Source: Candidatus Krumholzibacteriota bacterium | GTDB lineage: Bacteria; Krumholzibacteriota; Krumholzibacteriia; Krumholzibacteriales; Krumholzibacteriaceae | DNA length: 64,000 nt | Assembly: GCA_016932415.1 (NCBI GenBank) | Contig: JAFGCX010000035.1 | Coordinates: 13,968 to 77,967, forward strand | Direction of reading: 5' to 3' | Part shown: piece by piece, positions 10,401 to 17,406 of the stretch | Layout of the letters: each line of letters begins with the position of its first letter | Position numbering within the stretch: the first letter of the stretch is position 1 | The notes under the pieces: model-generated | Told to the model about the DNA's origin: nothing | Databases searched by the model: none | The model's input: the letters and a program-made list of their open reading frames with translations, nothing else | Program-made: the position numbers and the translations under genes

Positions 10401-10587
10401 ATGGCTGGAAGGTTGGAGCCTGTGCCTGGATGAAATCAATTATTTGAAGACCGGTTACAGGATCGGAGGATTGCTCGACGTCCATATAATTACCGATGAT
10501 GACATCCGTAACAAAACGAGCTATGCCGTCAAGATAGGGGCGATCACTGATGCTGCCAGAGAGATACCCCTCAAAGGGAAAGACTAG
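7417..10587 (+). CDS. PEP-synthase/PPDK-like ATP-grasp protein with N-terminal GAF-like region and C-terminal nucleotidyltransferase
   Basis: A 1056-residue multidomain protein. The ATG at 7417 is chosen because AGGGGAG lies just upstream and the start overlaps the previous gene by 17 bases; an upstream in-frame extension to 7351 looks non-coding. Residues about 10-140 resemble the degenerate GAF module of sensor kinases ('IYSRILDAVPPGLQYPDI'). A helical stretch follows, then the PPDK/PEP-synthase ATP-binding region ('GRLGGKNAGLF', 'LIVRSSSLLEDSLGAAFSG' with Arg444, 'GIIIQEVVGRRIGDYYLP'). Next is a 'GPGRWGSRGD...GTHFFQDLVEG' domain shared with its neighbour. From about 945 comes a minimal nucleotidyltransferase fold with Gly964-Ser965 and Asp976-x-Asp978. 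No phosphohistidine swivel or PEP-binding barrel is present. It is probably a cytoplasmic regulatory or modifying enzyme; substrate unknown. Confidence 0.85.
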   Translation: MSEKNNITDDLIKSFLEREKELKCLYRIEEILKQSDKDQDQIYSRILDAVPPGLQYPDICKAKITLGTKIFEPYRFVETEWVLKADILVQEKKAGEISVYYSREMPPEDEGPFLKHEKRLLEAIADRLGSSILHQNLKDAEEESGTDHGDESHEWNVVLNLLRHTDRNLFISLSERMLNHLSWTGLSEIEDIPLISKKNRLDGAADLDRESNKPHMRERSELSDANCEQIFKVAAKHYTDEKILDYLQKWIADDKLKYLVHVANRNLTLAEIISAVRRYRDIAHEGIDLSPVARKGVIVSLIRRFFSSQLNYIRLAKNYVRNNDFFDIIDRIVFTRDSHGRLGGKNAGLFLAEAIIKKSNDSNDLLRAVKFPRSWHVTSDVILGFLKYNNMDEVVEQKYKEINQIRQEYPYVIRTFKNGQFPPEVVQGLSMVLDEFDEKPLIVRSSSLLEDSLGAAFSGKYKSLFLANQGSKQQRLEALMDAIAEVYSSVFGPDPIQYRAERNLLDFAEEMGIIIQEVVGRRIGDYYLPAFAGVAFSRNDFRWSPRIKREDGLMRLVPGLGTRAVDRISEDYPILIAPGQPGLRVNVTAEEIVYYSPKKIDVINLKTNSFETIDIKELLKKHGAELPLVNKIVSKFEDDHLKKPMAMNVDFARDDLAVTFEGIINDSDLINQVNGLLKLLENKMESSVDIEFAHDGENFYLLQCRPQSFNVDSAPVAIPKDVRSDRVIFSAHKYVSNGRVPDLTHIVYVDPQKYSELGRREDLVKVGRAVGELNKLLPKRQFILMGPGRWGSRGDIKLGVSVSYSDINNTAVLVEIAKKKGNYMPDLSFGTHFFQDLVEGQIRYLPLYPDNAKNAFNEKFLLGSKNILGDMLPKYSSLSDVIRLIDIPEVTGGLVFRVLMNADLGEALGILDEPGKEADTDDREIVNYEIPTEKYWLWRLRMAEQIASELDPNRFGVAGFYVFGSTKNATAGLKSDIDILIHFRGNKNQRGDLTAWLEGWSLCLDEINYLKTGYRIGGLLDVHIITDDDIRNKTSYAVKIGAITDAAREIPLKGKD

Positions 10588-10589
10588 TC

Positions 10590-11456
10590 TTATACAAGTT
10601 CACGGCTGATCTCTTCGATATTTTCCAGGTCGAATCTTACAAGCGCGAGTTCCGGCCCGTCATGAGCTGCTGATACGGCGAGAGTCCTTCCGATGTGACA
10701 TTTCCAGGAACCGGTGATCCTGGCTGATTCGTGAATATGGCCGTGCATCGTCAGAAAAGGTTGCTTGTTCTCGATGAACCTTTTAATGGCGATACTACCG
10801 ACATTGACATCGAGTGGAGCGTGATCGACTTTGATGCCGTCCAGTGCCGCGCGGTCGAGGTCTGTCTGATAGGGTGGAGAGTGAAACAGGATAATGGCAT
10901 CGTTCAGTTCAAGGTCGCCGCTCAACCTGTCCAGGTCAGCCTTTATAGTTCCGAACTTCAGGTTATCCGGTTTTTCGGGCACAGAGCGGGTTCCTTCTTC
11001 AGGAGAGATACAACCTGGATCGACATATCTTGACACGTCATATTTTTCCCAATCCTTGAGCAGAAATGGAGTCGGTGGGACAAAAGAGTATCCAAAGATC
11101 ATTCTCCCTTTACAGGTCGTTATTTTCTCATGGATATAATCAATAGTGCCTTTTTCTGTCGCCTCTATCATCGTAGCTTCATCAGAACGCCCGTCATCGT
11201 TACCCAGGATCATGAAGATCTTCGGATACGATTTGCCGAGGTCATTGCGCAACTTTTCAAGCTCCTTAAGTAAGTATCCGTTAATAAAACCTTCAGGGCC
11301 GAATTCATCGCTCCAGGCATGAGGGAGTATGTCACCACCGATAAATACAACCGAAGGGTGTTCTTTTTTTATGGCATCGAACAGTTTCCCGAACCTGTCG
11401 ATTTTACCGTGAAGGTCGGAGACGAAAAAACATTTTAAATTTTGATCCTCACTCAT
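10590..11456 (-). CDS. Calcineurin-like metallophosphoesterase
   Basis: A 288-residue protein with the ordered metal-binding motifs of the calcineurin-like phosphoesterase fold: 'FFVSDLHGK' (D-x-H), 'VVFIGGDILPH' (GD), 'FMILGNDDGR' (GND with D in place of the usual H), 'ILFHSPPY' and 'LTMHGHIHES' (GHxH). The substitution of GNH by GND is notable but occurs in several subfamilies. The ATG at 11456 is preferred over an upstream in-frame start because AAGGAT lies 7 bases upstream. No signal peptide is visible, so it is likely cytoplasmic. It converges with the nucleotidyltransferase fusion, the two stops being 2 bases apart. Substrate cannot be inferred. Confidence 0.88.
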   Translation of the reverse strand: MSEDQNLKCFFVSDLHGKIDRFGKLFDAIKKEHPSVVFIGGDILPHAWSDEFGPEGFINGYLLKELEKLRNDLGKSYPKIFMILGNDDGRSDEATMIEATEKGTIDYIHEKITTCKGRMIFGYSFVPPTPFLLKDWEKYDVSRYVDPGCISPEEGTRSVPEKPDNLKFGTIKADLDRLSGDLELNDAIILFHSPPYQTDLDRAALDGIKVDHAPLDVNVGSIAIKRFIENKQPFLTMHGHIHESARITGSWKCHIGRTLAVSAAHDGPELALVRFDLENIEEISRELV

Positions 11457-11468
11457 CCGTAAATCCTT

Positions 11469-11493
11469 GCCAGGCAGAAACAGACTGCCTGGC
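11469..11493 (-). promoter_or_regulatory. Perfect 9-bp hairpin abutting the metallophosphoesterase ribosome site
   Basis: GCCAGGCAG at 11469-11477 pairs perfectly with CTGCCTGGC at 11485-11493 around a 7-base loop. Read on the minus strand, the hairpin ends directly against the AAGGAT ribosome site, only 12 bases from the start codon. It could modulate translation or mark an mRNA 5' end. There is no uridine tail, so a terminator is less likely. Confidence 0.45.
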
Positions 11494-11876
11494 GCGATTG
11501 AAATCATCAGACGCGCGGGTTTCCGCAGCGCATGGTCTTGCCAAGTATATCCCGATATAATGACATTACATAATATAAAGCAATTTCAACCCGTGCAACG
11601 CACAAAACCGTATTTTGTGGACATCGATATTTGGGATATGATAACATGCGCTACCACTAAATCACTTATGCCCGTCTTCGCGTGGTGAATGCCTTTTCCC
11701 AAAGGGCAGCAAAGAGGGGTAGATCGACAGGGGCTGCACAGGAGAAAGGAGACCATTACCGGCCGTTTTCAGTTGCGCAGGCACATAAATGCCGTACTTC
11801 CCACCAGTCAGATGCCCCGGGAGTACTCCCCGAAAAGTATTTCCAGGGTCAGCGACACAAACGGTTAGGAGTGAAA
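11494..11876 (+). other. Divergent intergenic region without a recognisable gene
   Basis: About 380 bases between the minus-strand phosphoesterase and the plus-strand subtilisin. It includes an AT-rich stretch (about 11550-11582, containing TATAAT on the plus strand and TATATT on the minus strand) that probably holds promoter elements, though no well-spaced -35/-10 pair stands out. The open frame upstream of 11877 has no hydrophobic or conserved pattern. A ribosome site TTAGGAG at about 11866 serves the subtilisin start. Confidence 0.5.
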
Positions 11877-14800
11877 ATGACAAAAAGATCGATACTTGTA
11901 TCAATCTGTCTGTTACTGATTTTGATGCCTCTCTCAAGCGTCCAGTCAGCCGCGCCGCGACAATTCTCTCCGGTGCAGAAAGGTTATGTGGGATCGGCAG
12001 AATCGGTCCTTCCATACGCCCCCAACCGGATACTGATTAAATTCACCGATTCAAGTTACAGGACTTCCAAGCTGAACATCAATCTCGACAGGGGCGCGAC
12101 TCCCATCGATGAGATGACAGGTCTCGCGTCGGTCGACGCGATAAGCCGCGATCTGGGCGTCCTCAAGATATCGAGGCCATACATAGAGCCAAAGAACAGG
12201 ATCCTCTCTGTTCAGCTCGGAGTCGACAGGTGGTTCCGGGTAGACCTGCCGAATGGCGTTGATATCGAGGATGTTGTTGCGCGATACGCCGCCGACCCCA
12301 ATATAGAATACGCAAAGCCCGACTATCGGGCTTTCCCGGCCGCCGTGCCAGGCGATCCCCTCTACGCCGACCACTGGGGACATAATAACACGGCGCAGCT
12401 TCCCGATCTCGACTGGGGAGGCACCTACAGCCATACGCTGCCGAACACAGTCGGGACCCCCGGTTTCGACGCCAACGCCCAGGGAGCGTGGGACGGAAGC
12501 CAGGGATTCGGAAGTTCCAGCATTATCATAGCCATCATTGATTCAGGAGTCGATATCGATCATCCCGACCTTAACCTGGTCAGCGGATATGATTTCGGCG
12601 ATAACGACAGCAATCCCGACGACAATTCCGCGGCGCCCGGGCATGGGACCTGCTGCGCCGGTGTCGCCGCGTCTCTGGCCAATAACGGCCGGGGCGCATG
12701 CGGAGCGGCGCCAGGATGCAGGATCATGCCGGTCAAGGTGGCCAACAGCGCCGGTTCGATGTACTTCTCATCGATTGAGAACGGCCTTTACTGGGCCGCA
12801 GATAACGGCGCGGATGTTATAAGTATCAGCCTTGGCGCTCCTATCAGCAGTGATCCCGCCACAGACGCTGCCATCGCCTACGCGTACAACTCAGGATGCG
12901 TCATAGTGGCGGCGACAGGTAACGAGAACGACAACGCGATCAGTTACCCGGCCATCAATGCCTATGTTGTCGGTGTAGGGGCAGCTTCGCCATGCGGCGA
13001 CCGCAAGCGATCGAGTAGCAGCAGCACTGAGTGCAACCCCGGCGTCAACACCGATCCGAACGGTTATACATGCGATGGTGAGCGCTGGTGGGGGTCTAAC
13101 TACGGAACAACCGTGAAAGACGCCGCCGGCGCGGTCGATATACTCGGCCCGACGATCCTTCCGACGACTGATATCGGCGGAAGCGGGGGATATACCAGCG
13201 GAGACTACGATCCGTTCTTCAACGGAACATCGTGCGCCACTCCTTACGTCGCGGGAGTCGCCGCCCTGGTAAAATCGAAGAACCCTGCCTGGACGGCTGC
13301 CCAGATCCGCGACCAGATCTGCGATACGGCGATCGATATAGTCAATGTCGAATCAGGCAGCGGTTGGGACCGTTACAGTGGATACGGTATGGTAGACGCT
13401 GAAGCGGCAGTCGGTGGAGGAGGACCGGTCGCTCCGGTCGCCGAGTTCTATGGCACTCCTACCAGTGGAACGGAACCTCTGACTGTGAACTTCACCGATC
13501 AGTCGACAGGCGCGCCTACCAGCTGGGCGTGGAGTTTCGGCGACGGCGGTACTTCGACGGCGCAGAATCCGAACCATACATATAACAATGACGGTAGTTA
13601 CACGGTGACTCTGACCGTCACGAATTCGGTCGGTTCCGACGCTGAGACAAAAAGCGGATACATCACGGTAAGTCCCTGCGTAGCCCCTGTCGCCGCTTTT
13701 ACCGGCTCGCCGACATCGGGAGACGCGCCTCTCGCGGTCAGCTTCACCGACCAGTCGACCGGGGCGGCCTCCTGGTCGTGGACTTTCGGTGACGGCGGCA
13801 CATCGACCGCGCAGAATCCATCCCACACCTATACTTCCGAAGGAACGTACACTGTCTCGCTGACTGTTGTGAACTCCTGCGGCAGCGACGGTGAGACGAA
13901 AAGCGGCTATATTACAGTGACCGAGGCTGTCGGCGGCTGGGAAGTCATCACCTACGACGATTTCGAAGGCGGATTCGGTAACTATACTTCCGGCGGAGGA
14001 GATTGTTCCCTCTATACGTCAGGCACTTATGCTCATCAGGGGAGCAACGCCGCCGATATCCAGGATAACAGTGGAGTAGCTTCGTCGTTCTATCATACGG
14101 CCAGTTACAACGTGTCCGGATATACAAGTCTTGAAGTCGATTTCTGGTTCTACGCCTACAGCATGGACAACACGAGCGAGGACTTCTGGGTGCAGTACTT
14201 CGACGGATCGACATGGCGTACCGTTGCTACGTACGCAAGGACGACCGATTTCGAAAACGGTGTTTTCTATCACAAGGTCGTTCAGATCCCCGCCAGCACT
14301 TATAATTACCCTGCGAACGCGAAGCTCCGGTTCATGTGCGACGCGAGCGGTAACGCAGACGACGTCTTTATCGATGAAGTCGAGTTCAGAGGCTTCGGCA
14401 CTGGTGGCGGATCTGTCGCTCCCGTGGCTGCGTTCACCGGAACACCTACTACCGGTGATTATCCACTGGAAGTGACATTCACCGATCAGTCGGAGAATGA
14501 TCCGGAAAGCTGGTCGTGGGCGTTCGGCGACGGCGGGACTTCGACCGCTCAGAATCCGACCCACACATACACAGCTGCCGGGACATATACGGTGACACTG
14601 ACTGCAGCCAACACGGCAGGTTCCGATGATGAGGTAAAAACAGGGTACATCACAGTGACCGAACCGTCGGCGGGAGGCTGGACGACGATCACTTACGACG
14701 ACTTCGAAGGCGGATTCGGCAGCTACACCGATGGCGGAGGAGACTGTTCGCTGTACGCTTATGGCACTTACGCGCATCAGGGGAGCCGAGCGGCCGATAT

Positions 14801-15458
14801 CCAGGACAACAGCGGTACGGCTTCTTCGTTCTATCACACAGCCAGTTACAATGTTTCCGGGTATTCGAATCTCGAGGTCGAGTTCTGGTTCATGGCGGTA
14901 AGCATGGACAGGAGCGAAGACTTCTGGGTCCAGTACTTCGATGGATCGGCATGGCGGACCGTCGCCAGTTACACCAGTTCGACCGATTACGACAATGGCA
15001 TCTTCTACAACAAGGTAGTTCAGATCCCGGCCGGGACGTATAACTACCCGACGAACGCGAAGATACGTTTCATGTGCGACGCGAGCAACAACACCGATGA
15101 TGTCTATATCGACGAGATCGAGTTCAGAGGGTACAGCGGTGGAGCGATGGCTTCCGGGGCGATAGCCCAGGTGGAGACTGGGTCTGATATTCCGGAGGCC
15201 TTCAAAGTCTGCCAGAACTATCCGAACCCGTTCAACCCGGTAACCACGATAAGGTTCGAACTTCCGAAGGAAGGGTACATGAGGCTGGATATATTCAACG
15301 TAGCCGGCCAGCGGGTAGCGAATCTTGTCAGCAGGAATATGGATGCCGGAGTGCATGAGATCCCGTGGAACGCGGCGGGCCAGGCATCAGGCGTCTATTT
15401 CTACAGGATCATGTACGGTGACAAGAGAGTGACGAAGAAGATGATCCTTCTCAGATGA
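11877..15458 (+). CDS. Secreted subtilisin-like (S8) serine protease with PKD domains and type-IX-type C-terminal domain
   Basis: A 1193-residue secreted protease. The ATG at 11877 has TTAGGAG upstream and opens a signal peptide ending near SSVQSA. A propeptide (about 35-165) precedes the S8 catalytic domain with Asp222 in 'IAIIDSGVDIDHPDL', His256 in 'GHGTCCAG' and Ser452 in 'NGTSCATPYVAG'. Two PKD domains follow (about 520-683, 'SWAWSFGDGGTSTAQNP' type), then a duplicated module of about 150 residues interrupted by a third PKD domain (about 847-928). The last 85 residues ('CQNYPNPFNPVTTIRFELP ... MILLR') are a FlgD-like/type IX secretion sorting domain. The enzyme probably degrades extracellular protein, and the PKD/beta modules may bind substrate or the cell surface. 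Confidence 0.95.
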   Translation: MTKRSILVSICLLLILMPLSSVQSAAPRQFSPVQKGYVGSAESVLPYAPNRILIKFTDSSYRTSKLNINLDRGATPIDEMTGLASVDAISRDLGVLKISRPYIEPKNRILSVQLGVDRWFRVDLPNGVDIEDVVARYAADPNIEYAKPDYRAFPAAVPGDPLYADHWGHNNTAQLPDLDWGGTYSHTLPNTVGTPGFDANAQGAWDGSQGFGSSSIIIAIIDSGVDIDHPDLNLVSGYDFGDNDSNPDDNSAAPGHGTCCAGVAASLANNGRGACGAAPGCRIMPVKVANSAGSMYFSSIENGLYWAADNGADVISISLGAPISSDPATDAAIAYAYNSGCVIVAATGNENDNAISYPAINAYVVGVGAASPCGDRKRSSSSSTECNPGVNTDPNGYTCDGERWWGSNYGTTVKDAAGAVDILGPTILPTTDIGGSGGYTSGDYDPFFNGTSCATPYVAGVAALVKSKNPAWTAAQIRDQICDTAIDIVNVESGSGWDRYSGYGMVDAEAAVGGGGPVAPVAEFYGTPTSGTEPLTVNFTDQSTGAPTSWAWSFGDGGTSTAQNPNHTYNNDGSYTVTLTVTNSVGSDAETKSGYITVSPCVAPVAAFTGSPTSGDAPLAVSFTDQSTGAASWSWTFGDGGTSTAQNPSHTYTSEGTYTVSLTVVNSCGSDGETKSGYITVTEAVGGWEVITYDDFEGGFGNYTSGGGDCSLYTSGTYAHQGSNAADIQDNSGVASSFYHTASYNVSGYTSLEVDFWFYAYSMDNTSEDFWVQYFDGSTWRTVATYARTTDFENGVFYHKVVQIPASTYNYPANAKLRFMCDASGNADDVFIDEVEFRGFGTGGGSVAPVAAFTGTPTTGDYPLEVTFTDQSENDPESWSWAFGDGGTSTAQNPTHTYTAAGTYTVTLTAANTAGSDDEVKTGYITVTEPSAGGWTTITYDDFEGGFGSYTDGGGDCSLYAYGTYAHQGSRAADIQDNSGTASSFYHTASYNVSGYSNLEVEFWFMAVSMDRSEDFWVQYFDGSAWRTVASYTSSTDYDNGIFYNKVVQIPAGTYNYPTNAKIRFMCDASNNTDDVYIDEIEFRGYSGGAMASGAIAQVETGSDIPEAFKVCQNYPNPFNPVTTIRFELPKEGYMRLDIFNVAGQRVANLVSRNMDAGVHEIPWNAAGQASGVYFYRIMYGDKRVTKKMILLR
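13938..14396 (+). repeat. Duplicated beta-sandwich module, copy 1, inside the subtilisin gene
   Basis: Encodes a module starting 'WEVITYDDFEGGFGNYT' and ending 'DEVEFRG'. The same module recurs at 14679-15134 with near-identical landmarks ('GTYAHQGS', 'AADIQDNSG', 'FYHTASYNVSGY', 'EDFWVQYFDGS'). It resembles MAM/LamG-like sandwich domains but I do not recognise the family with certainty. Confidence 0.85.
14679..15134 (+). repeat. Duplicated beta-sandwich module, copy 2, inside the subtilisin gene
   Basis: Second copy of the module, starting 'WTTITYDDFEGGFGSYT' and ending 'DEIEFRG'. It is separated from copy 1 by a PKD domain, so the unit of duplication was probably PKD plus module. The high similarity at both protein and DNA level suggests a fairly recent internal duplication. 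Confidence 0.85.
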
Positions 15459-15546
15459 TCGGGGCGATCATCGATCTGCCGCTACGGCCCTGGCAGCGCT
15501 TTTCCGGTAAGGAGAGTCGCTTGACTGGAAGTCTGTAGCAGTTGAA

Positions 15547-15586
15547 AAGGGAGGCCGGCTCTTTAAACAGGAGTCCGGCCTCTCTT
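15547..15586. terminator. Bidirectional terminator between subtilisin and alpha/beta hydrolase
   Basis: A GC-rich stem of 12 bp or more (15547-15558 with 15575-15586), with additional CTC/GAG pairing inside the loop. It lies between two converging genes. On the minus strand the stem is followed by TTTTC, giving a modest uridine tail; on the plus strand the tail is poor. Confidence 0.6.
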
Positions 15587-15609
15587 GCGTAGCATTTTGA
15601 TTTGAGTTC

Positions 15610-16704
15610 TTATCTGAGGACTCCGGCATCCGGTTTCACCCCTGATGATAGCCACTTGCGAAGCATGTCGAAAGCGTCGCCGGTCTGACCGGGAGTGAAT
15701 CTGCAATGTCCGTCAGCTTCGACCCTCATCATCACGAACTTATCCCCGTTGCCTGCTATCCTGACCGTTGTGTCATAATTGTCCTGCAGTGCAGGAGGTA
15801 CGCCGGCGTCATATGTCGTATGGACAGCGAGTACAGGATCGCTGATATTGCCGGTCGGCGTGTAGAAGCGGTGCAGGTAGTCGAAGGCGCCAGACTCGAG
15901 TCTATAGCGGGGAACATCGTTGTTGAGCGATCTTTCATCACCCAGGCCTGTATAGAGGCTGTTGCAGTTATCGATCGGGTTTCCACCGGCGCGAGCGGCG
16001 ATCTCCCTGTAAAAAAGGTGGTAGAAGGAGATCGTGGCGACGAGGTCGGACAGACGAATATCCCACTGGCGCGCGAAAAGCCGCGTCATGGAGGAATCGG
16101 CCGCAAATGCCGCGGCGACGATCTGCCCGGAAAGCTCGGGAGCTTCGATGACCGGTCTGGCGTCATCGGGGAGATACTGGCCGAAAAGCGCCTCGAAAGT
16201 GACGAGCATGTCGAATACCGTATCCTTTATGAAGACCAGAGAAGGTGCCAGCGGGCCGCAAAAAGGCAGAGCCCCGTCATAGTTTTCAGGATAGGTCTCT
16301 ATCGTGGCAAGAGTGATAATACCGCCCATCGAATGTCCTGTCACAAAAGTCGTATCGGGCCGGCCGTAATTTTTAGTGAAATGTTCCCGCAGCTGTTCGG
16401 TTTCCTCTATAGCCTCTGCCACCGCCCAACCCTGCCTTGAATATCCAGATTCGGCGAACGCGAAACCGCGCGAGAGGAAAACAGCACTCAAAGCGTCTGC
16501 AAGAGGCCTCCATTGACGGCCCTCGGTAAGGTAGCCGTGGGCGTACATGACAAGACCGTTGTTCCAGTTCTCCGGGATCTGGATCCGGTATGGAGCTTCT
16601 CCGAGTTCGCCGGTCTCGTCGACACGGTCGATGGCGACAGCGGTGCCGCATGCCGCAGTGAAGACGATCATTAACGCGATTATGAAAATAACTTGATGGT
16701 TCAC
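15610..16704 (-). CDS. Secreted alpha/beta hydrolase
   Basis: A 364-residue exported hydrolase starting at a GTG (16704) with AAAGGAG 7-8 bases upstream. The signal peptide is 'NHQVIFIIALMIVFTAACGTAVA'; the Cys makes a lipoprotein just conceivable. The fold motifs are 'VMYAHGYLTEG' (oxyanion HG), the nucleophile elbow 'TGHSMGG', a likely acid in 'HTTYDAGVPP' and the histidine in 'EADGHCRFT'. An esterase or lipase activity is likely; the substrate is unknown. The start overlaps the stop of the upstream membrane protein by 3-4 bases, so the pair is translationally coupled. Confidence 0.88.
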   Translation of the reverse strand: MNHQVIFIIALMIVFTAACGTAVAIDRVDETGELGEAPYRIQIPENWNNGLVMYAHGYLTEGRQWRPLADALSAVFLSRGFAFAESGYSRQGWAVAEAIEETEQLREHFTKNYGRPDTTFVTGHSMGGIITLATIETYPENYDGALPFCGPLAPSLVFIKDTVFDMLVTFEALFGQYLPDDARPVIEAPELSGQIVAAAFAADSSMTRLFARQWDIRLSDLVATISFYHLFYREIAARAGGNPIDNCNSLYTGLGDERSLNNDVPRYRLESGAFDYLHRFYTPTGNISDPVLAVHTTYDAGVPPALQDNYDTTVRIAGNGDKFVMMRVEADGHCRFTPGQTGDAFDMLRKWLSSGVKPDAGVLR

Positions 16705-17315
16705 ATCGATTCTCCTTTCAAGTTTCCGCCTGGCCGGCGTCTAACGCGCAATTCTACTCTTGCCATAAGGGCCATCAGTAGCGAGGTCGAAATGATCGCC
16801 CGGAAGGCATAGACAGAGGCGAGTATCCCCTTGCTCGAAAGGAGGGAAAAGACAGGCGCAAGGAGAAGAGCGAACCAGACGGCAAACGATTCGGTGTTTT
16901 CATCGGAGTTCCAGAGCCGCCTTACCACGGGGAAATAGGCGATCACCAGTATGGTCTGGATGAGCAGGTTCGCCGCGATATGTCTTCGGGTAAAAGCCCA
17001 GAAAGTGATGATCACAAGGACGGCTATCATGCAGCCGGTGTCAAATCGCGTGAATCTCGTGCTTCGGTCGCCGAGAAGGAAAATGACGATAGAAAGATAA
17101 ACGCAGAGGATAAGATCTGAGGAGTTCAGGATATTATCGAGAAGGTTGTAGTTACCTCCGAAAAGGTATGTCGTGAGGCTTCCTCCCACAGCGATCGAAA
17201 AGAATATCCACATCGCCAGCGCCGGTTTGATCTTTCTGCGCCTTATAAGAACGGTGTTTCTTACGGCGATGAAAAGGTTGATAGCCAGCACGGCGGCTAT
17301 TGAAAATGTCCTCAC
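16701..17315 (-). CDS. Polytopic membrane protein of unknown function
   Basis: A 204-residue hydrophobic protein with about six or seven transmembrane segments connected by short Arg/Lys-rich loops ('RNTVLIRRRKIKPALAMW', 'VVRRLWNSDENTESFAVW'). A GTG start at 17315 is chosen because AAGGAGA lies directly upstream on the minus strand; an in-frame ATG farther upstream at 17432 overlaps the preceding gene and gives a polar, unlikely extension. I do not recognise the family; the general look is that of small PQ-loop/SWEET-like or unknown inner-membrane proteins. It is coupled to the alpha/beta hydrolase by a stop-start overlap. Confidence 0.7.
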   Translation of the reverse strand: MRTFSIAAVLAINLFIAVRNTVLIRRRKIKPALAMWIFFSIAVGGSLTTYLFGGNYNLLDNILNSSDLILCVYLSIVIFLLGDRSTRFTRFDTGCMIAVLVIITFWAFTRRHIAANLLIQTILVIAYFPVVRRLWNSDENTESFAVWFALLLAPVFSLLSSKGILASVYAFRAIISTSLLMALMARVELRVRRRPGGNLKGESM

Positions 17316-17406
17316 CAGCGGTCTCCTTTTCGCGGGATCATAGTGGAAAATCAGCGGGAAGGGAAGGTCAGTTTCAAGGGAAAAGTAAAAATCTCGCGGG
17401 CCGCAG

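Noticed and set aside
11467-11688. Small open frame in the intergenic region
   Set aside because: No ribosome site, no conserved look, overlaps the hairpin and start region of the phosphoesterase.
11682-11876. 65-codon upstream extension of the subtilisin
   Set aside because: Without it the protein starts with a normal signal peptide and a ribosome site; the extension is polar and would bury the signal peptide.
13438-14661. Regularly spaced similar sequences suggesting a CRISPR or tandem array
   Set aside because: They are in-frame PKD and sandwich domain repeats of the subtilisin, not short palindromic repeats with spacers.
14019-15356. Open frame of about 445 codons on the minus strand
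   Set aside because: Antisense to the duplicated modules of the subtilisin; its apparent repeats are only the reverse of the real repeats.
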